This document shows positions 23,801-34,235 of a stretch of DNA of 64,000 nt, one piece after another (position 1 is the first letter of the stretch; each line of letters opens with the position of its first letter). Below the pieces are notes generated by a model. The model did not search any database and was not told the DNA's origin. It was given only the letters and a program-made list of their open reading frames with translations. Source of the stretch: Hofstenia miamia (taxonomy: Eukaryota; Xenacoelomorpha; Acoela); contig SCFE01000089.1 in assembly GCA_004352715.1 (NCBI GenBank), positions 43,707-107,706 on the forward strand, written 5' to 3'. Position numbers and translations under genes: made by a program.

Positions 23801-24364
23801 CTACTAGGATGCCTTCTCACTCTACGTCATCTAGTCATCAGCTCTTCATTCTTGTCCCCTCTGCCCTTGAATCAACATCTGGTTTGAGAACTTCTGTATA
23901 CTCTCTTTCTCCTGCTTGTGGCTGAGAGCTCCTCCTGTTGTTGGTTCCTTCAAACTCTCTTCTTCACCAGTGGGTGCATCATTTTCTTCTAGTTTCCTAA
24001 ATTCAGTTTGTAAATTTAAATCCCATATTTCAGGGTAATATATAGGTTTATTTCTCCCTGTCCTTTGGGGCAGCACCCTTTCTCTTATGTTTTCATCACT
24101 GATTTATGCTGTGAATTCCTCATCAAATTCTTCTTTGGGTAAACTATCTAAATCACACATATCATATATAATTTTGTTGCTGTTAATTTGGCATATTTTG
24201 AACTCAGCATTTTCATCTATCTTCATCTCTTCAATGTCTGCCATTGCTCTTTTCAAATTTTGAAAATGTAACAGTCTATCATTGTCTAACATGTATTCAT
24301 TATTTGGTAATGTTTGTGTCATTGTTTTTAGTTTCCAGACTTGGTTTGTGTCTGTGAATGTCAT
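20875..24364 (-). pseudogene. Retroelement coding downstream of integrase, broken; products mostly unrecognised
   Basis: A series of minus-strand open frames follows the integrase fragment in its direction of transcription. 24104-24364 reads like the integrase C-terminal end (TLPNNEYMLDNDRLLHFQNL). 23846-24076, 23221-23543, 22387-23217 (276 codons), 21488-21898, 21285-21518 and 20875-21102 follow, separated by stops and frame shifts. The longest frame is charged and helical in character with few cysteines. I see no zinc knuckle, protease or clear envelope features. It may be a third ORF of a Gypsy-type element or a displaced gag. Codon choice (A/G-rich sense strand) matches the gag-pol at 17.5-20.2 kb. 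Confidence 0.5.
23640..23900 (-). repeat. Degenerate short repeats within the retroelement ORF region
   Basis: The motif CTTGAATCAGC or close variants occurs at about 23656, 23722, 23783 and 23867 (+ strand), roughly 60-85 bp apart. The pattern looks like internal duplication in a low-constraint linker. Confidence 0.4.
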
Positions 24365-24489
24365 TGGTGTAAATGCATATACCTTGTCTCCTAGCTTATG
24401 TGCATGTCAATAAATTTTTTTATTATAATTACATTGTTGTCTCACAGCCAACTTCTTCATATTATGACACATTGTTTTGTGGATCCCTT

Positions 24490-25020
24490 TAATCTGCTTT
24501 CTTAGTTAATTTACATATTCATTGTTTAAATTTTTGCTGTAATGGGTATTCTGCATTGATAGCAGTGTCCTCACCTCTCTTCCAAACATTGCTTTGAACA
24601 GTGTTACTCCTGTTGTTGTGGGCACTGATGTATTGTAATAATATTCTGCCATCTCAATTACCTCTCTCCATTTATTCCCTTGTATTCTTGATGTTGCCAC
24701 CCTGATTAACTTGATCAGTGTTTGATTGAGTTGCTCTATGCCTCTGTTGGCCTGTGGGTGGTATTCTGTTGTCTGTTTGCTTGCTATTTCCAGAAGCTTT
24801 CCATCTCTTGAAAAAGCCTGCTTTCAAATTGGGGTCCCTTATCCATTATGATTTTTTCCATTGTACCAAGTCATAAAATCAATTCTTTCAATACTAATTC
24901 TGCTGTTGTTTCTGCTGCTGTGTTTCTCATTGGGATCATTCTTGCATATTTTGTGAAGTTGTCAACCATTACTAGTAGGTGTTGATAACCCTCCTTGTGT
25001 AGCATAATCCAAAGCATAAT
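24490..25020 (-). pseudogene. Gypsy-like integrase fragment
   Basis: On the minus strand the sequence contains VDNFTKYARMIPMRNTAAET, IIMDKGPQFES and TEYHPQANRGIEQLNQTL, the core of a retroviral-type integrase with the second Asp and the catalytic Glu region. The conserved EMAEYYYNTSVPTTTG stretch and FGRE motif of the Gypsy integrase C-terminal half follow (24506-24700). A stop and a frame change interrupt it. The 5' side (RT, protease, gag) is missing: at about 25020 the sequence changes to the tandem exon-1 region of the secreted-protein gene. Confidence 0.87.
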
Positions 25021-25214
25021 GGTGCTAATGAAGAAAGAAGATTAGATGATTAGTCAAAACTAAGATTGAATTATGATTATTAATTATAAAAACAATTTAA
25101 GTTTAATTATCAGATTATCTTTGTAAATGCAACCAAGTAATACCATAGCAAATTAGTACTTGTTGTCGAATTTTTGACCAAACTAAGGGGGCAAATTCAC
25201 TTCCATTATTTTTA

Positions 25215-25284
25215 GCCATTTTGGCAGATGATACAAATTTGAATTTCAAATGACAGGTATTTTTTGAAAGTTAACTATAAATAG
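25215..25284 (+). promoter_or_regulatory. Conserved palindrome plus TATA-like box (decayed copy)
   Basis: GCCATTTTGGCAGA at 25215 (inverted repeat GCCA-TTT-TGGC) lies 61 bp before TATAAATAG at 25276-25284. The order and spacing match the other two copies although the surrounding sequence has diverged strongly. Confidence 0.5.
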
Positions 25285-25380
25285 TCGAGAAATCATTTTG
25301 GAAATTGTTGAAGTAAATTCTTTGAAAATCTTATCTTTAGATTTTAGATTAGTTTGATTATTTATACAGAATGTCAAGCT
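25285..25380 (+). pseudogene. Decayed tandem copy of the signal-peptide exon
   Basis: It lines up with exon 1 at 25792: TAAATTCTTTG is kept, then a deletion of about 23 bp removes most of the hydrophobic core, and CTTATCT plus a GTTTGATTATTT-like intron start follow. The ATG is AAG-like here and is followed by TAA. Downstream intron sequence (25380-25490) also matches that of the intact copy, including GGGTCCTTG and TTATGTTAGG stretches. It is therefore a tandem duplicate of promoter, exon 1 and intron start that has lost coding capacity. Confidence 0.6.
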
Positions 25381-25700
25381 AAATGGTAAATGTGGTAGTA
25401 GTGGTTTGGGAACACATCAGGAGTGACTCAAGGGTCCTTGATCCAAACCATGAACCTGCATTTATGTTAGGTATACAAATAGTGTAGCATCATCCAAAAA
25501 AGCAACTAAGCTGCAAGTGAAGAACAAACGTCGAATGATTAATAATAATTAGAATTGATTGTAAAATTTAGTTAATGATCTTAGTTATTTTTGTAAGATG
25601 CAACTAAGCTTTAATATTGTTCAAATTAAGAAAAACTTGCTAGCTGATCAAGTAATATTTGACAAATTAAATTGAGCGAAATAACGCTTACGTAGGAACA

Positions 25701-25769
25701 GCCATATTGGCAGATGAATCATTTGAAATTTAAAATCGGCAGGTACTTTTGTAGAATTTTTATAAATAG
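25701..25769 (+). promoter_or_regulatory. Conserved palindrome plus TATA-like box (intact gene)
   Basis: GCCATATTGGCAGA at 25701-25714 and TATAAATAG at 25761-25769, 60 bp apart; the ATG at 25792 is 31 bp after the TATA start. If this TATA box is used at the usual distance, the 5' leader would be nearly absent, so leader trans-splicing or a different start site is possible. Confidence 0.55.
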
Positions 25770-25791
25770 CTTTGATTCAACCAGAATTTTG

Positions 25792-28700
25792 ATGAATAAT
25801 AAATTCTTTGGAGTTTATTTTATTTTCATTCTACTCTTATCTGGTTTGATTATTTAGTAAAATGTGCAGCTAGGCAAGTTGTGTCGAGTAGTGGCTGGAT
25901 TCCATCATGGGATCGATTCAAAGGGTCCTTGTGCCAGTCATGAAACCGCACTTATGTTACGGTTAGGAGTTTTTCGATTCTTGCCTAGTCTGACTATCGA
26001 TCAATACATGTATGAAATAATCAATGCTTGAAACGACTGGATAGTCGACCCTTAGGAATATATATATGTTCTTAAATGTAGGAGACTCGACTATAATTGA
26101 CCTGATAAATGACCTTACATGTAATACTATTAAATGTAAGTGTAGGAAACTGCAATCTTATTATTTAAATGATTAAGCCGATAGTTTTATGGTAATGGCT
26201 ATTTTTAATATTATGTAAATGCAGTTAGTGTCAATGCCTGGTTGCTTTACTAAATCAAAACAACAAACACTTTACAAAATTGAGTTTAAGTCAGTTACAA
26301 CTTTACTTGAGTGCACGCGCTGAGCTAATGTAAGGTACACATAATTAGTTCCAGTTGAGCTGAGGTGGTGCTGTGGATTCAATCATCATTTATGAAGGAG
26401 AGGAGCTGTCTTGTGGAGAACAGCTTCAGGCAGTGGCCCATGGAAGAACTGGAGAGGAAACATCATACGGCTCTGTCACCTAAACAGTGATGGTCAATTC
26501 TCAATTATTTAATTAACGTAACTAGTTAATAAGGGAGAAAGGTCTGATGGTTCAACAACTTGGTAACTCCTTACCCGCAATTTACCGAGTACTCATTATC
26601 AGTTAGACACGGCAATAAGCTAGGTGGAGGATGTTACATTAACTGCTTTTAATGCAGGGGTGTTATGAGAGAGCTGACTCCACTCATTGTTGCCAGGTTA
26701 ATTCTACATTTTAGTAAAATACATATAAAAAATTTATTTCAACATTTTCAAAGTTATAAACAACCCTTCCCAGATAACAATTTTGGTTATTTTTACGTTG
26801 TTTATAGTTGTTTCATGCAATACAATTGAGCTGAAGAGATTTTTCAAAAATTAAGAAAGTAGTATTTCAAAATTGTGCTTAGTTTTAGAGTTTTAAATTT
26901 TGGTTACATTTGGCAGATTTTTATGCTCATTGTTATTATTTATATACAAGACATTCATTTAAATCTTTAACAAATATTTGTATTGAATATGCTTGACAGT
27001 ATCTCAAAGATAGTGGTCTGCTTTTTGTTGGGCTTGTATTTGTTTAAATGTTTGAACAGCTTAGCAATATAAAATTTTATTTTGCATATAACAGTAATGC
27101 TAAAACAATCATGTGACAACATAAAACTACATTGTTAAAATCTCAAANTTGTTGGGCTTGTATTTGTTTAACTACAATGTTTGAACAGCTTAGCAATATA
27201 AAATTTTATTTCGCATATAAAAGTAATGCTAAAACAATCATGTGACAACATAAAACAACATTGTTACAACCTCAAAATGTTGCTTGTTCATTCATAAAAA
27301 ACAACCAAAAAGCAACCTAATGTGATGTTGTTGAAGCAACATTGTTTCAACCAATGAAATGATATAATTTCAATGTTAAAACAACGTTGATTTTGACACA
27401 TAAAACAACCACATAACAATCCAAAACAACATTGTTATCTGGGTTGTTACTGCTAAAAGGAATAGAATAGTCTACCAGCACAAGCAATGAATACTATTTG
27501 ATCTGGAAATCTATCAGAAATATAGTAAAAAATTAGCAAACAAAAAAGAAATGAACATGAAAAAAGTTCATTCATAAAAAACAACCAAAAAGCAACCTAA
27601 TGTGATGTTGTTGAAGCAACATTGTTTCAACCAATGAAATGATACCATTTCAATGTTAAAACAACATTGATTTTGTCACATAAAACAACCACATAACAAT
27701 CCAAAACAATGTTGTTTAGCCCTTATATTGTTATCTGGGTTGTTACTGCTAAAAGGAATAGAATAGTCTACCAGCACAAGCAATGAATACTATTTGATCT
27801 GGAAATCTATCAGATATATAGTAAAAAATTAGCAAACAAAAAACAAATGAATGTGAAAAAATTATTACCTATTACAAGAAAGTACAATCTACAAAAATAA
27901 TTAAAATAATTAAATTTCTATTTTAAATCTAAACAGATTTTCAAAGGACTACTAAATGTTTACTAAATGCAAACCACAAACCTAAACATTTACAATAATA
28001 GAACATATTTACACATATTTACTTGTAATTCCATATTTCAGCAATCTTATTTAAATACAAACTAATCAAAATAGAGTTTAAAGAAATGCATATATTTATT
28101 CAAATATATAATTACAAGGAAATTCAAGACTTTACTATTTTAGTCTCAGTGTCAAAAAAGTAAGTCTCAAGTCTTGGTCTCAGTCTTGATGAGACTGAAA
28201 AGAAAGTCGCAGTCTCTTCTCAAAATTGAGACTGTTGTTGGTCTCAATTAAAATTATAAAAAAACAATGATGTTTAATAGTAAAATGTATTTTTTAATTT
28301 ACTTAAGCATGGTAAACTGCAAATATAAAGCCTAATTTTTCAAATGAATAATAATTTAAAGCTTGTTTAAAATTATTATTAGTTTGGCCAAAAGTTGTAT
28401 AATCTTCAAGTCTTAAAAAAGTCTTGAGTCTCATTGTCTCAATAAAAAAAGTCTCATTTCTTGTCTCAAAAATAAAAGTCTCAGTCTCATCTTGAATTCC
28501 CTGATAATTACAATTTCACTGAAATCATATCTCTAATGGTATTTAATATTCTGTGACAGCAGACTTGGGGGAAATTATTTTGTGGGAAGTGAGACAAAAC
28601 CCTGATATTCTACATACATTGAGCATTTAATAACAAAATTATCAAAGACATTGATTTGAAATTTTGACAATTACAAGTACATTAGTTTTGCACTTCAATA

Positions 28701-31700
28701 TACTATAAGCATTGCAAATACTCCTATGAATATATTGTAAGTGTTATTCATCCTAATATTGTCTAATCCCACAATATGAACATTTTTGAATAAAGAAAAT
28801 GATTTTGATATAAAATTTAGGCATACAGAGTTTAATTCAACCAGAATTTACATAGACCAAAGAATTTAAGTTGACCAGCACTTAAACTTACATCAACCAA
28901 AATTTACATTGACCAGGGTTAATATCAACCACTTTCAACATGATAATTGTCCTCAAATCTCCCATATAATTTTAGGATTATATGGATCAAATTTTTATCT
29001 GAAATTGACAAAAAAGTAATATTTAATGTGTATTAAACTTGGCTGCTGGCATACAAAATACTAAGATTTTGTTAAAGTTTAAATATGCTTTAGTGTGAGA
29101 TTGAATTTGATTTAATGCATTGTAAGTTCAATGTAATGCATAGTGGCTAGGCATTTTCTAGTTTGAGTTTGCATATGTATGTGTCAACTTAATTATATTT
29201 GCAAGAAATTTCTGGATAAAGTGAATTTTCCATCAAATTTGAGTTCAAGAATATTTCTTCAAATTTGTTTCAAAATCAATAAACCTCAGAATTTTATTTA
29301 AATAATACTCGAACTTAAACTCAAAGTTCAAAAATTCAAACTTGGACCGAGTAACTCGAACTCAACTAAAAAACCCTGTTCTGTAGACCAAAATGGGATT
29401 TTGTCCAAGTTGCTTTTAATTTTTTTTAGAAAATTGTTCAGAAGGTCCACAAATATTTGTAACACCGTGCTTACACAAATTATAGATGCATAGCATAATT
29501 ATTTCTATTTTGTGTTTTTCAGTTTCTTCAGCATTTGCATCTAAGTATAAGTATAAGGCTGGTGATCATTTTGAGGATTGTAAGTTATTTGAATTAAATG
29601 CTCAGTACCGAACTAAATGCAAATTGGAAAGTCGTTGACGTNTTTGATTTAATGCATTGTAAGTTCAATGTAATGCATAGTGGCTAGGCATTTTCTAGTT
29701 TGAGTTTGCATATGTATGTGTCAACTTAAACATATTTGCAAGAAATTTCTGAGCTTAATCAAGTTTTTCTAAATTTTGCAATAAGTACACTAAAAATTAT
29801 TATTTGTAATGGATAAAGTGAATTTTCCATCAAATTTGAGTTCAAGAATATTTCTTCAAATTTTTTTCAAAATCAATAAACCTCAGAATTTTATTTAAAT
29901 AATACTCGAACTCAAACTCAAAGTTCAAAAACTCAAACTTGGACCGAGTAACTCGAACTCAACTAAAAAACCCTGTTCTGTTCACCAAAATGGGATTTTG
30001 TCCAAGTTGCTTTTAATTTTTTTTAGAAAATTGTTCAGAAGGTCCACAAATATTTGTAACACCGTGCCTACACAAATTATAGATGCATAGCATAATTATT
30101 TCTATTTTGTGTTTTTCTGTTTCTTCAGCATTTGCATCTAAGTATAAGTATAAGGCTGGTGATCATTTTGAGGATTGTAAGTTATTTGAATTAAATGCTC
30201 AGTACCGAACTAAATGCAAATTGGAAAGTCGTTGACGTGATACACTATCCAACTTGCGTGTTAAACCTGCAGAATTCAACTAGAATCTAATTTAATATTT
30301 GGGATAAAAGGTGTATTGTTTTCACAGATATTTATTCTACTGTGTACAAAAAACATCAGTTCTAAAGTAGAATTGGACAATTCTTATATCAAATTTTTAT
30401 ATTTTAATTTATCTTACTTCGAAATATAAATTAAAATTGGAGTTAAATATTTTATCTGCCCAAATTTTGGTAACATATTTGTATCATTAATGTAAAATTT
30501 ATTCTCTAATGAATATGGGCTGATAATTTGTTCATTTTCAGTGCAAATTCGATCTTGCTCATTTAATATAACGCCATTTCGGCCCATCCATATGATTCTG
30601 TCAAAGTGGTTCTTCAATTTTCCATTTGTTAGACGAATGTTGAGGATTCTAGAAATTTATTGTTAAAGCTACAAAGTTATGTTAAATACCTAAATTGAAT
30701 TTAAGCAGAGCATAAACAACGAAAATTAGATGTATTAAATGAAAATACTATACTAAATTCCATTGCCTACATTGCATTTAGCTATGTATGTATTTCAAAA
30801 TCAATGTGGCTTGAACGTCAGTTTTTCGAAAGCAACTTCCTGCCTTAATTTCGTCATGTTTTGCAATTATACGTTATTGTTTTATTACCCTTATTGCCGA
30901 ACCATTAGTTCGCTATGTGGTTATCAGAGAGGGGCCCCTTTGACAATGGTATTGCTCATTCTTTTCTTTCTTGTATAAATTGATAGGGATGCGGAAGATA
31001 GTGTCTATCTCTAGCATTTGCTTAACCAAATGTTAAATAGTTGGAAATTGTTGAATATATCTAAATATATTGACAATAATGTTGAGGGAAACATTAGAAA
31101 TGAGTTTTGTTTTTTTCGCCCTTTAATAGCAACTTTGTTTCCATAGATCAACATGCATTTTTATGGGAACGAATACTTTTGAATTTACCCTATTTGCTGG
31201 TTTGCCCCGATCCTTGAATATACCCTCCTTATTTCCACTTCTTTGAAATATCTGGCTGAGCTTTGAACGAGTATTTGATTAGTCCTTAATTTTCTGAATG
31301 AGAGGAGTTTGTTAATTTATTGCTTTTTGTAGTAAATAATCGATTAGGAAATATATAATTGTGACAATTAGCTTAATATTTTCATTTAAATTATTTAGCT
31401 GGAAATTGCAATGAAAGTAGATTTTTCCAAACTCCTGTTTCAACATTTTCTTTCTCCTACGCAGATATTAAAGAGCCATGTTCTATTACTGCTTCATTTC
31501 CCAAATTTAAAGGTTTCAAATATATATTCACCATGCGTGTTCCGTATTTTTGGACGTTTGATTACGGTATCAATTATGAGGACATTTTAAAAAATATGGA
31601 AATTGCGCATAAAAATCCCAAGAAGTCCAATTGTCATCGTGGCTACACAAATACTCTAAGGGTATTTTTAATGTTTTAATTAATTTGACCTTCGTTTAGA

Positions 31701-31918
31701 TCACGAGAACTGAATATGTTTTCAGTGAAATGAAAGGGGCAGAGTGCCATATCGTATTACAATCAATCGAAGATCCAATTGGTTTAGTCACAATGTTATA
31801 TAATGGTTCTTATCCACATCTTAATAGAGATCTCGCCGCAGACATGTTAGATCATCGCAAAATAACCATTGTGGTTCAAGCCAGTATTCTTTGCCTTAAA
31901 ACGCATAATGCAGCTTAA
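25792..31918 (+). CDS. Unrecognised secreted protein, four exons, about 171 aa
   Basis: Exons: 25792-25843, 29532-29579 (assembly duplicate 30129-30176), 31465-31661 and 31700-31918. Phases fit throughout. Exon 1 ends TCT-G before GTTTGA. Exon 2 starts after TTTCTTCAG and ends GAT-T before a perfect GTAAGT. Exon 3 starts AT-ATT after CTCCTACGCAG and ends at AGG before GTATTT. Exon 4 ends TAA. The N terminus MNNKFFGVYFIFILLLSAFA followed by SKYK is a classic signal peptide with an A-F-A cleavage site. The mature part (about 150 aa) has four cysteines, aromatic stretches (VPYFWTFDYG) and one N-x-S sequon (YNGSYP); I recognise no family. Exon 2 is the weakest call because it is only 48 bp; an alternative acceptor 9 bp upstream in one copy adds three residues. 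Reading exon 2 through its donor gives a short 50-odd-residue alternative product. Tandem relatives lie at 12.7-13.6 kb and 25.3 kb. Confidence 0.6.
26110..26638 (-). mobile_element. LTR of the Gypsy-like family (- orientation), in intron 1
   Basis: On the minus strand it begins TGTAACATCCTCCACC and contains TTTAGGTGACAGAGCCGTAT and CACTGCCTGAAGCTGTTCTC, matching the LTR at 20246. No element coding adjoins it, so it may be a solo LTR. It lies in intron 1 of the secreted-protein gene. Its 3' boundary is approximate. Confidence 0.65.
26769..27739. mobile_element. Non-autonomous DNA element with CCCAGATAACAAT ends, plus duplicated tail
   Basis: CCCAGATAACAAT at 26769-26781 is exactly inverted at 27431-27443 and again at 27727-27739. 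The interior is rich in AACAACATTGTT-like palindromes. Two internal duplications are visible: 27020-27120 is repeated after the single N at 27148, and 27277-27510 is repeated at about 27566-27812 including flanking sequence. The first is an assembly join; the second may be a real tandem duplication. No coding capacity. Confidence 0.6.
28117..28503. mobile_element. MITE, probably hAT-type, rich in GTCTCA motifs
   Basis: Ends AAGGAAATTCAAGAC and, inverted, CAGGGAATTCAAGATGAG. A direct repeat ATAATTACA at 28108-28116 and 28504-28512 flanks it. The interior is a palindrome-like array of AGTCTC and GAGACT motifs at both ends. No ORF. Confidence 0.6.
29107..30240. repeat. Duplicate sequence across the single N at 29642, probably assembly overlap
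   Basis: 29107-29641 recurs as 29643-30238 with a small extra segment (about 29747-29810) in the second copy. Exon 2 of the secreted-protein gene therefore appears twice (29532-29579 and 30129-30176). The first copy has TTTTTCAG where the second has TTTTTCTG just upstream, so these are probably two haplotypes. Confidence 0.8.
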
Positions 31919-31967
31919 TAATTTTAATAATAATAGTAATAATACTATTTCAATTGCACCTTATTAA

Positions 31968-32527
31968 AGGTGTGTTTACAGCCTAACCACGAAATATAAT
32001 ATTTCGCAATCGAGTGCTCAATTAGTACAAATTCAGCTGTAAACAGCTGTGAAAGACGATCAATTATTAAAACTAATGAAATCATAAGAATGCGTAATCG
32101 AGCTTATCAATTGCGCTAATACTCCTATAAACACTTGAAAGACTATCATAATTCCACAATTGAGATGAAAGACGTGATCAAACCACTTTTGATATTTCGT
32201 CTTTCATTCCTTTCATAATTAGTCATTACGCTAGTGTAAACATTGAATCAATTATATTCATTCGAAACTAGGCATGCAACAGGAAAGGATCACGACCCAA
32301 TTGCTTGAAAAAGTTAAAGAATAAACGTTTCTGACGGATATCTCTAATCCCAAATGTTTTGAATTATAAGATTCAATTGGGATTAGTCAGCTGTAAACGC
32401 TGTATCAATAACAAATAAAAGTGTGATAAACAAGTTCAATTGAGACGCTGTAAACAGCGTATCAACAACAATGCATTCTTATCAATTTAGAGGTATTATA
32501 ATTCATTGATAAGCTGTAAACCCACCT
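31968..32527. mobile_element. Harbinger-like MITE
   Basis: Starts AGGTGTGTTTACAGC and ends, inverted, AGGTGGGTTTACAGC. The flanking trinucleotide is TAA on both sides (31965-31967, 32528-32530), fitting the TWA duplication of PIF/Harbinger transposons. The interior contains many TGTAAAC motifs and no coding sequence. It lies just after the stop codon of the secreted-protein gene; the 12.5-kb contig breaks from it nine to ten bases into the element. Confidence 0.65.
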
Positions 32528-32530
32528 TAA

Positions 32531-33320
32531 GGTATTTACTAGAAAGACTATATATATTTACAAATTTGACAGACAGCAGGTAGAATGAATACAGAAGAGA
32601 AAAACCAACATTTAGAGAATATGCCATATTTTGAAATTGAATTAAAACAGAAGTTATATATTTTAGACTTCAAAGGTTTAAGGGAATAACATAGGTTGAT
32701 AATGAAATTTGCGAAAAAAGTACAACGCGATAAAGGAAAGTCGAAAGAAATGTGAATTGGTCTTGCTAGAAATTTTGTTGATGCACGGTAGTTATAAATT
32801 TTCAGGAGAAAACGATAAAAGCTCAAAGGGATGAATGTCATTCAAACTAAAAAGGAGTTTTTAAGAAGTACTAAATCGAGATGTTTGAGGTAAATAAAAA
32901 ATTCCTTTTTATGCGGAATTGGTAAGATAAATATGAATGATAAGCCAACGAAGAGCTTGATAAATATGACAATCAACCTCAACTGACAATATGGTAACAG
33001 GAAAAGATGCAGTAAGTGGCCAATATTAAGCTTTTAATTTCAGAACAAGTGTTTATGTAAACTTTTTGCATAATATGTTGAAACCAGTTCAGCGAGTTAG
33101 AAATAATGATTCTTTAGAGTAAGATAATGAATCTTTTACTTCTGATTTGATAGGAATAACTAAGTTAACAATAGAAAGAGATTTAGGGAAATTAAAAGGA
33201 AGGTTATTACAATTTTTTGACCTTACAATTGTTTAATTTTGACTATTTTAACTTTAATTTAAAAATTGGGGATTAATGGGGACAAATCAATTTTATTTAT
33301 CACTATTAATCAGCACAGTG
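32531..33320. other. Intergenic, nothing recognised
   Basis: AT-rich. Several short coding-like stretches are broken by stops (for example about 32585-32690 on +). No recognisable domain. Confidence 0.45.
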
Positions 33321-33500
33321 TTAACATGCATGATAACGTAAATCCCCAAGTTTTCCTCCGGAAAGTTGCGATCTTTGGACAATAACTTCCGCATGCAGAG
33401 TGTCTCTTTTTTGCAATGGTATGTTAGCTGCCAAATATGCCTTCACTGTCTTTTCAGCAAAATCTTTGCACGGAGGAGCAATAAAGGTTTGCTTTCTTGG
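33321..33500 (-). pseudogene. CGGBP1/hAT-derived protein-like fragment
   Basis: The 3' half of a minus-strand open frame (33321-33866, 181 codons) contains CKDFAEKTVKAYLAANIPLQ and SGGKLGDLRYHAC. The 'F-x-A-x-ANIPL-K' block followed by a Gly-Gly-x-Leu-x-x-LR motif is the pattern of CGGBP1-like and related hAT-derived proteins, which bind DNA. The zinc-finger part and the expected continuation after LR are not in frame, and the first half of the frame is not recognisable. Probably a transposon relic. Confidence 0.5.
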
Positions 33501-34235
33501 TGAACCTTGATGTGAACCTGTCAATATGTCGCTTAAGGGTTGTTGAATTAGGGTACTATACAACTTGTAAAAATCAGCTATTAGAATGGATATTTTATTT
33601 TTCAAGTACATTTTTATGTATTTTTTAAAATTTATATTGCGTTTGGGGTGGGGGTCAATAGTCGCATTTGAAGGGGCTTTACATACATGTGAGCCCCTCG
33701 TCAGCTTGTAACGGTATACAACTTTATTAATCTTGTGCTGTTTTTCATATTTCTTTTCAAATACCTTTTGCAGTAATAGACTGAAATAAACGTTTAGTTG
33801 AAAATTGTGGTGGAAATAGTAGAAGAGGTTCAGAGATTGTAGGTCCTCATGTTCCAGGTGAACCACACTTCAAATCAGCTCCAAAATGTATATACCACTT
33901 CACACTGGATAAGTCATGTTATTCAGCTATAAAGTGGAAGTTGTTCAATATGGGTGGTAATTCTAATTTTGAATGCTCATATGCTACACTGGGGGTAATT
34001 TTTATTGTTATTGTGAAAGTTAATGCTTCTAGTAAGTTTTGAAAACAGTGAGTACTTCACAAAACAAAACTTGAAATTTTATCTGTACAAAACTTTGTCG
34101 TTTAAAAAATTGTTTTGCTAAACTTAAATATATTTATTTATCTAAGGTTATTTTGTATAGTACAGTAGAAAGACTGAAAAACAAATTTCCAAGGAAAAAT
34201 TTATTGTTATTACACAGATTAATTAGATTTCACTC

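Noticed and set aside
23554-23925. 123-codon + strand ORF
   Set aside because: Antisense of the retroelement coding region; the Ser/Leu-rich composition is typical of a shadow frame.
29532-29637. Two-exon micro-secretory gene ending at TGA 29635-29637
   Set aside because: Reading past the GTAAGT donor gives a plausible 50-odd-residue peptide, but splicing into 31465 keeps phase and uses a perfect donor, so the four-exon model is preferred; the short form is kept only as an alternative.
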